Positions 6,301 through 8,667 of a DNA stretch of 8,667 nt are shown in pieces; position 1 is the first letter of the stretch; each line of letters starts with the position of its first letter. Origin of the DNA: Candidatus Omnitrophica bacterium UBA5776 (GTDB lineage Bacteria; Omnitrophota; Gorgyraeia; Gygaellales; Profunditerraquicolaceae); NCBI GenBank assembly GCA_002418595.1, contig DIEK01000094.1:1-8667 (forward strand), read 5' to 3'. The notes under the pieces were generated by a model. It was not told where the DNA came from. It ran no database searches and saw only the letters and a program-made list of their open reading frames with translations. The translations under genes were made by a program, and so were the position numbers.

Positions 6301-8667
6301 CCCCTTAGATCGCCAATAACCCGCTGAATTAACCGATTCTTCATATCCCGGATATCTATACATGACTGGCGCCAGCAATGATAAATAGTCCGCGGACGAA
6401 TTCTTCAAAACAAGAATCGTTTCATTGCCATTATAATAATCATTTAGATTGATTATCGGGCCGGCTTTTTCTTCGGTTTTGGCAGAAGCCACATTACCCA
6501 TAGCGTTGTAATTATAATTTCCGACATTTATTCTTGGTAATATTATTTCTCCATTTGAAACAATTATTCCCCGGTCATTATTGATCGGGATGAAAATTAA
6601 AGCGTGGTAACCGCCCGAGGGATGACTACTTATCCCCTCATATGTCAGCCCTTTCATTCTTAGGGCTTTTTCAAACAGCACAGCAAAACCAACGCAGTTC
6701 AGCTTGCGGTTAGATATGATCAAAGGATTAAAATCAAGGCTAAAACTATCTTCATCACGGGTAAATCCTTCCCTGCCGCCTTCTCTAAATATATCCGACA
6801 ACTCAGCCACTACTCTAACCGCTAATTGCTCATCATAAAATATATCGGATGGCTCGCCATAAACCATCTCGGATGACTCGCCAAATAAGGGATTATTGCT
6901 ATCGTCTTTCAAGCCGGAGAAATATTGTTCCCACGCCGTGGCGTTAGCCTCGGATATTCCCAATACCATAAAATCCACTGCAGCATCAGCCGGTATATAC
7001 GAGGCTTCTTCTGTCTCGTGATGTAAATTGTCCCAATCCGCCGCGCTCCACTCCTCTTCCACGCTTCTTTCCCGCCTCGAATGAGGGACTACAACTACGA
7101 TATTACTCACGTCAGCACCCGCTTCTTGCGCCCTCGCCATCCCCATCATTAGCCAATTCGGCGCGGCAAGGGCGGCGGAGGCAATGGTGGTCTCATTCTC
7201 TTTTGCCGTCTCATTACGCTCCGCTTCCAATGCTCCCGCTAACGCCCCAGCCACGCTGATACCGGGCATAACGGCGACTTCCCTATCTCCACCTATCACT
7301 ACCTCCGGCAGTTCGAGTTTCATAGCGTCAGGGTCTATAGACCACGGTATCACGGTCTCATTCTCTTTTGCCGTCTCATTACGCTCCGCTGGCAACGCTC
7401 CTGCCACGCTGATATCGGGCATATCAATAACCTCCGGACTCTTTATCCTCTCTTCTGTTTTTGTGTTCCAATTTTGAGAATAAATAATCGTCTTGGAATT
7501 CATATCTTCTTCCAGAAGCCTTATTCCGTTATCAGGCTCATACGGAAAATAACTGCAAAGACAGAAGTTCCGCGGGAAGTCAAAATGGTCATTAATTACT
7601 ATAAGAGATACGGGCATATACCCCTCGCCTAATCTTGCATGAAGCTCATTGCCGTAACTTTCACCTTCAATTATGTTTGAGAAAGGATCATTTTTCAGTA
7701 TGCCTACCACCGGGGTAATGATAATATGGTTTTGTCCATTATAGGTAACTACCTTTTGTTTCTTTTCTATCAACTCTTCGGCTTTTGCTAAAGTCGCGTT
7801 TTTGATCATAATAACAGCATCCGGATCAGAAATTTCTCCTGAAGACCATCTCACGTCATCCGCATGAGACAAGAATCCGCCGTATACTTTAATATCCGCG
7901 CCTTTGCTTTTCATTTCTCTCACTTTTCGCAAAAGGCACATAAGGCCTGCTGGATCACGCGAGCAGTAATACGCATCGACCAAACGCGGCGTTAAAGTAT
8001 CGCTTAGTTTTCCTGTTGACCAGAAATATTCGAATTCTTTTTGAGGGGTATCATTATTAAAATGTTCAAATACAAAATTATGATATCCGTTTTCTACCAA
8101 AACCGGCAATATCTCTGTGCTGAAACGGACAAGGGTAGACCTGATATCAGACTTTTCTGGATGCACTTCGCCAAAGGCAATTACTTGCGGCGACCCGCTG
8201 GATAAAATTCCTCTCACTGCCGCCCCGGAATCAGGATACATACTCTGATTTAATTTATCCGGCGAGGAGTTGTTTTCTGATGATTCGCCAAAAACCGCGC
8301 GAAAATCACTTTGAGGAAAGTTTACCGGCTTTGTCTCACCATCCTGCGTTTCTACCTCATTCTCTTCAAAGGGTATACCGATTTCGTTCTCTTTTGCCGT
8401 CTCATTACGCTCCGCTTCCAATGCTCCCGCTAACGCCCCAGCCACGCTGATACCGGGCATAACGGCGACTTCCGCGGAACCATTATCATTGTAGGAATCA
8501 ATCCACGAAACAAACCAGCCCAACGGACTCAAAATTTTCTCCGGCCCGTCCGGAATCAAAATTTTCTCCTTTAGCGGTATTGTTAACGACCAGTCCATGA
8601 AGCGCAGATACAGAGAGGTAATCATCACCCTCTCGGATCTGGCCTCCGGCAGTTCGAGTTTCATAGC
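1..8667 (-). CDS. Internal fragment of a giant multidomain protein (at least 2,889 aa), both ends outside the window
   Basis: Translating the minus strand from base 8667 to base 1 gives 2,889 codons without a stop. Four anchor motifs checked separately (H169, C658, D1672, H2455) fall in this same frame, so there is no frameshift. Domain order: linker repeats; ChaN/EreA/Tiki-like domain (~143-400); linker repeats; transglutaminase-like domain (~560-730); TPR hairpin (~780-826); helical hairpins (~873-1103); degenerate YD[YF]R repeats (~1175-1920); coiled coil (~1408-1488); EF-hand loop (1672-1683); linker (~2031-2151); CBM-like sandwich (~2155-2281); alpha/alpha toroid (~2301-2645); linker (~2648-2773); second CBM-like sandwich (2776 onward). 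No signal peptide or C-terminal anchor can be assessed. I do not recognise a named gene. The domain mix suggests a surface or secreted protein of an uncultivated bacterium, possibly Omnitrophota (inference). The reading frame is near certain; the function is not known. Confidence 0.95.
647..684 (-). repeat. Linker repeat C, copy 2 (QNASTIENGTAP)
   Basis: Partner of 2495-2532, encoding QNASTIENGTAP. The two copies bracket the CBM-like sandwich and the alpha/alpha toroid domain. Confidence 0.85.
691..728 (-). repeat. Linker repeat D, copy 2 (IGAKSGTVLAVEN)
   Basis: Partner of 2356-2393, encoding IGAKSGTVLAVEN just after the toroid domain. It is separated from repeat C copy 2 by only six bases. 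The copies are 1,665 bp (555 codons) apart and in frame. Confidence 0.7.
733..1770 (-). other. Domain: alpha/alpha toroid, glycosidase/cyclase type
   Basis: Residues ~2301-2645. It starts with a helix (LGWMKDNRGSTGLF), then GMTYDEAIGAMAMMQSGDRA, FFAYDADRAQTTGLYYTAYD, GPAAWIVLAMAWYTENYNDD, ITDSILSLQQANGAV, RVYTEHNIDVYAITKYLADK, EWTAHNALAWLSLDEDRYN and SSMAGTAYVYLAENKFDP. Repeated helix pairs with T-x-x-x-Y, D-x-A and G-D/T-G-D turns, plus 'AWI-LA-Y' and 'Q...G', are typical of (alpha/alpha)6 six-hairpin glycosidases. E2454, H2455 and D2458 of TEHNID are the best candidates for functional polar residues. A terpenoid-cyclase/lyase-like toroid is the alternative. It is about 345 residues long, a full-size domain, and probably acts on a polysaccharide. 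Confidence 0.65.
1825..2205 (-). other. Domain: carbohydrate-binding-like beta-sandwich 1
   Basis: Residues ~2155-2281. Strand elements include NTLVIDVSSP, GWASIEFDLEEPIDASAYNT, LRLNISGSVEGQQIIVQMLD, RVVVLDGDTQTVDIPMSEF, NIDKIIIHYGES and a final VRVQDMKLLN. The order 'effect on phi - D-x-S-x-Y-x-x-L-x-x-x-I-x-G - strand - T-V-x-I-P-x-S-x-F - I-D-K-I-x-I' is the usual layout of galactose-binding-like / CBM jelly rolls found beside glycosidases. The ligand cannot be predicted. It directly precedes the toroid domain, as expected for a CBM paired with a glycoside-active module. Confidence 0.65.
2356..2393 (-). repeat. Linker repeat D, copy 1 (VGADNVTVSAVEN)
   Basis: About 32 of 38 bases match 691-728. 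It encodes VGADNVTVSAVEN. Here it follows repeat C in protein order, whereas in the downstream linker it precedes repeat C. Confidence 0.7.
2495..2532 (-). repeat. Linker repeat C, copy 1 (QNTSTIENEIAP)
   Basis: Thirty-three of 38 bases match 647-684, with a 16-bp identical core (ttttcaatcgtggagg). All five differences are transitions. It encodes QNTSTIENEIAP and lies 1,848 bp (616 codons) from its partner, in frame. Confidence 0.85.
2930..3125 (-). repeat. Degenerate YD[YF]R repeat, unit 4
   Basis: Reads YEQLDYRDPDEISYVGQNVSE (D1855), a helical insert, then DVYYSAAGREIARDG (G1908). The end element closely resembles both the tail of unit 2 (ELYFNETGKQIAARE) and the RHS/YD-repeat consensus. 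Confidence 0.45.
3370..3425 (-). repeat. Degenerate YD[YF]R repeat, unit 3 (short)
   Basis: Reads ITWDFRDD (D1751) then EEYVYVGGVDYN. It keeps the aromatic-Asp-aromatic-Arg core and the Y-x-Y-V-G strand but lacks the NGT element and the Gly-Arg/Lys tail. Confidence 0.4.
3619..3654 (-). other. EF-hand / dockerin-like calcium-binding loop
   Basis: Residues 1672-1683 read DANNDKVITRDE, fitting the 12-residue EF-hand loop with D1, N3, D5, a hydrophobic at position 8 and E12. The following residues, IISL, start a helix as expected. Only one loop is seen, so this is a single EF-hand or half a dockerin. It probably binds Ca2+ for stability, as is common in secreted bacterial proteins. Confidence 0.6.
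4205..4445 (-). other. Coiled-coil / long helical segment
   Basis: Residues ~1408-1488, starting around TAENIRKAEVVEQQRRHEER and running to about IENRNKAIDSLIGML, are rich in Glu, Lys, Arg, Gln and Ala with spaced Leu/Ile and almost no Pro or Gly. This is typical of a long helix or coiled coil. It may act as a rigid spacer between the beta modules. Confidence 0.5.
4560..4690 (-). repeat. Degenerate YD[YF]R repeat, unit 2
   Basis: Residues ~1326-1369 contain VIFYDYRPG (D1332), NGTGYTYVGHEVNG and RELYFNETGKQIAARE (G1363). It aligns with unit 1 by eye (FYDYR/WYFDFR, NGTxYTY, Y-Y/F-N). The last element resembles the Y-D-x-x-G-R-L motif of RHS/YD repeats. Between units 1 and 2 lies a helical stretch of unknown role. 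Confidence 0.55.
5010..5142 (-). repeat. Degenerate YD[YF]R repeat, unit 1
   Basis: Residues ~1176-1220 contain WYFDFRGG (D1180), then NGTAYTYKLHRL, then EYYNGTSKL (G1215). Unit 2 has the same three elements in the same order. The unit looks like a small beta-strand module of Tyr-rich, RHS/YD-like character. Confidence 0.55.
5360..6050 (-). other. Helical-hairpin region, possibly alpha/alpha toroid-like
   Basis: Residues ~873-1103 are dominated by amphipathic helices rich in Trp, Tyr and Ala, for example TLDQMRWVKVYGDLYDATHD followed by QKWYKARENLLWALKRDYWD. The pattern of a helix, a T-x-D turn and then a Y-x-x-A-R helix resembles the hairpins of six-hairpin glycosidases and of the toroid domain near the 3' end of this window (compare ITKYLADKTGEAVYAEARDA). 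The resemblance is by pattern only and no catalytic residues are claimed. It follows directly on repeat B copy 2. Confidence 0.35.
6071..6124 (-). repeat. Linker repeat B, copy 2 (LAAPNWLMMGVARAQE)
   Basis: Encodes AALAAPNWLMMGVARAQE at residues ~848-866, the partner of 7127-7180. The copies are 1,056 bp (352 codons) apart, in frame, and enclose the transglutaminase-like domain and the TPR hairpin. It is more diverged than repeat A, so this pair is older. Confidence 0.9.
6190..6330 (-). other. TPR-like helical hairpin
   Basis: Residues ~780-826 read AGYWRSKGLESLISGKDDEA continuing into IASFETSLWLNPDD. This matches the tetratricopeptide pattern: small residue, G/A in helix A, then a D-A-x-x-x-F/Y core, and closure by L-N-P-D/E. 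One clear repeat is seen and a neighbouring helix may make a second. It probably mediates protein contact for the preceding transglutaminase-like domain. Confidence 0.6.
6480..6990 (-). other. Domain: transglutaminase-like Cys/His fold (probable)
   Basis: Residues ~560-730. The core reads NRKLNCVGFAVLFEKALRMKG (C658), about 30 residues later GGYHALIFIP (H688), then NNDRGIIVSNGE (D698 as a possible third residue). A Cys at the start of a helix followed by a His opening a beta-strand, with an Asp/Asn just after, is the papain-like triad order of bacterial transglutaminase-like proteins. Such domains act as cysteine peptidases, transglutaminases or non-catalytic modules. A TPR hairpin follows directly, a combination known from SirB1-type transglutaminase-like/TPR proteins. 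Flanking repeats B make it a separate cassette. NlpC/P60 or another Cys-His peptidase fold is the main alternative. Confidence 0.55.
6835..6882 (-). repeat. Tandem 24-bp repeat (GESSEMVY / GEPSDIFY)
   Basis: Two adjacent eight-codon units, 6859-6882 and 6835-6858, encode GESSEMVY and GEPSDIFY. FGESSE also appears at 8275-8292, before the ChaN-like domain, so this short acidic element has been reused. It lies in the linker-like front part of the transglutaminase-like block. Confidence 0.65.
7127..7180 (-). repeat. Linker repeat B, copy 1 (LAAPNWLMMGMARAQE)
   Basis: Encodes a sequence around residues 496-514: AALAAPNWLMMGMARAQE. About 54 bp match 6071-6124 with a handful of substitutions. It lies just before the transglutaminase-like block. 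The peptide is a short hydrophobic stretch ending in Ala-Arg-Ala-Gln-Glu, which looks like the end of a cleavable signal peptide although it sits inside the protein. Confidence 0.9.
7196..7282 (-). repeat. Linker repeat A, copy 2 (87 bp, identical to copy 1)
   Basis: Perfect copy of 8387-8473, encoding residues ~463-491. It lies between copy 3 of repeat A and the first copy of repeat B, in the linker joining the ChaN-like domain to the transglutaminase-like block. Perfect identity at all codon positions points to a recent duplication or ongoing gene conversion. Confidence 0.95.
7302..7326 (-). repeat. MKLELPE element, copy 2 (25 bp)
   Basis: Identical to 8643-8667. Here it reads DPDAMKLELPE and is followed six residues later by the MPGISVAGAL element of repeat A copy 2. 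This suggests that the full linker unit is MKLELPE - short spacer - repeat A. Confidence 0.9.
7354..7423 (-). repeat. Linker repeat A, copy 3 (diverged, shortened)
   Basis: The first 37 bp (7354-7390) are identical to 7189-7225. The rest is diverged and lacks 12 bp (four codons), so the protein reads DMPDISVAGAL then PAERNETAKEN. This copy sits directly after the ChaN-like domain, so the domain is bracketed by repeat A. The length difference is a multiple of three and the frame is kept. Confidence 0.9.
7470..8250 (-). other. Domain: ChaN/EreA/Tiki-superfamily-like
   Basis: Residues ~143-400. The region opens with a small-residue strand, then FGEVHPE (G166, E167, H169). It continues with a helix and ENGYHNFVFEHF (E201, H202), a helical middle, and late in the domain YNGQNHIII (G311, N313, H314). 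A GExH motif, a second acidic/His strand end about 30 residues later, and a late Gly...His motif are the signature pattern of the EreA/ChaN/TraB-Tiki fold, whose members include erythromycin esterase, haem-binding ChaN lipoproteins and Tiki metalloproteases. Spacing and order fit; the exact subfamily cannot be told by eye. The domain probably binds a metal or haem or acts as a hydrolase. It lies between copies of linker repeat A and its DNA is more AT-rich than the later half of the gene. Confidence 0.6.
8387..8473 (-). repeat. Linker repeat A, copy 1 (87 bp, identical to copy 2)
   Basis: This stretch is base-for-base identical to 7196-7282. It encodes residues ~66-94, containing MPGISVAGAL and AERNETAKEN. 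Identity ends sharply on both sides (g versus a before the first base, g versus c after the last). It precedes the ChaN-like domain, and the two copies are in the same reading frame (1,191 bp apart = 397 codons). Confidence 0.95.
8474..8642 (-). other. Insert of about 56 residues inside a linker repeat unit
   Basis: Residues ~9-64 lie between the MKLELPE element and the EVAVMPGISV element. In the second copy of this arrangement (bases 7282-7302) the same two elements are only about six residues apart, so this copy carries an extra segment. The insert has a Trp/Phe/Tyr-rich hydrophobic character (for example TSLYLRFMDWSLTIP and LGWFVSWID). It also holds a small internal repeat: tcaaaattttctcc at 8529-8542 and again at 8556-8569, 27 bp (nine codons) apart, giving EKIL twice. 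No known domain is recognised. Confidence 0.5.
8643..8667 (-). repeat. MKLELPE element, copy 1 (25 bp, cut by the window edge)
   Basis: These 25 bases are identical to 7302-7326 and encode AMKLELPE. The two copies are 1,341 bp (447 codons) apart and in frame. Identity continues right up to the last base of the window, so the true repeat may be longer. Confidence 0.9.

Noticed and set aside
7184..7477. Plus-strand open frame with internal repeats (VVSFSFAVSLRSA twice), resembling a repeat protein
   Set aside because: Its repeats are simply the antisense reading of linker repeat A. The minus-strand reading joins up with flanking domains; the plus-strand one ends within 97 codons.
7196..8473. 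CRISPR-like array, from the repeated identical DNA
   Set aside because: Only two identical copies 1,191 bp apart and one shortened copy, all coding and in frame, with no regular spacers and no palindrome.
7196..8473. Composite transposon or insertion sequence, from long direct repeats flanking a segment
   Set aside because: No transposase, no terminal inverted repeats and no stop codon within the segment; the enclosed DNA is a protein domain in the same frame.
8529..8569. aaaatttt palindromes as an operator or promoter
   Set aside because: They lie inside the coding frame, are part of a 27-bp in-frame repeat encoding EKIL, and have no -35/-10 pair or start codon placed to use them.

Overview
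The whole 8,667-base window is the inside of one very large gene on the minus strand. Read from base 8667 down to base 1, in the frame whose first codon is 8667-8665, there are 2,889 sense codons and no stop. Neither the true start nor the true stop lies in the window. No other gene, RNA gene, promoter, terminator or intergenic gap is visible. The open frames on the plus strand are antisense shadows of this gene. Residue numbers below count from base 8667, so residue 1 = 8667-8665.

The protein is a string of unrelated-looking domains joined by low-complexity, Ala/Glu/Val/Ser/Thr/Pro-rich linkers. In protein order: (1) linker repeats around a domain of the ChaN/EreA/Tiki type (GExH, FEHF and GxNH motifs; bases ~7470-8250); (2) more linker repeats, then a probable transglutaminase-like Cys/His domain (~6480-6990) followed by a TPR-like hairpin (~6190-6330); (3) a long helical and beta region (~2580-6050) with helical hairpins, a degenerate Tyr/Trp-Asp-Tyr/Phe-Arg repeat family, a coiled coil and an EF-hand/dockerin-like calcium loop; (4) a linker, then a carbohydrate-binding-like beta-sandwich (~1825-2205) and an alpha/alpha-toroid domain of the glycosidase/terpenoid-cyclase type (~733-1770); (5) another linker and the start of a second carbohydrate-binding-like sandwich (1-344), which runs off the window.

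The most striking feature is the linkers. Three domain blocks are each bracketed by their own pair of in-frame direct DNA repeats: ChaN-like by repeat A, transglutaminase-TPR by repeat B, and CBM plus toroid by repeat C. Two copies of repeat A are identical over 87 bp and lie 1,191 bp (397 codons) apart. This looks like an exon-shuffling-style cassette organisation, in which recombination could delete, duplicate or move a domain without breaking the frame.

Organism: a bacterium with moderate, uneven GC. A gene of this size, with mixed ChaN-like, transglutaminase/TPR, CBM and alpha/alpha domains, resembles the giant genes reported from Candidatus Omnitrophota and related uncultivated, possibly predatory bacteria. 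That assignment is inference only. The carbohydrate-binding-like and toroid domains suggest a surface or secreted protein acting on polysaccharide or on other cells, but no catalytic activity can be proved from this window.
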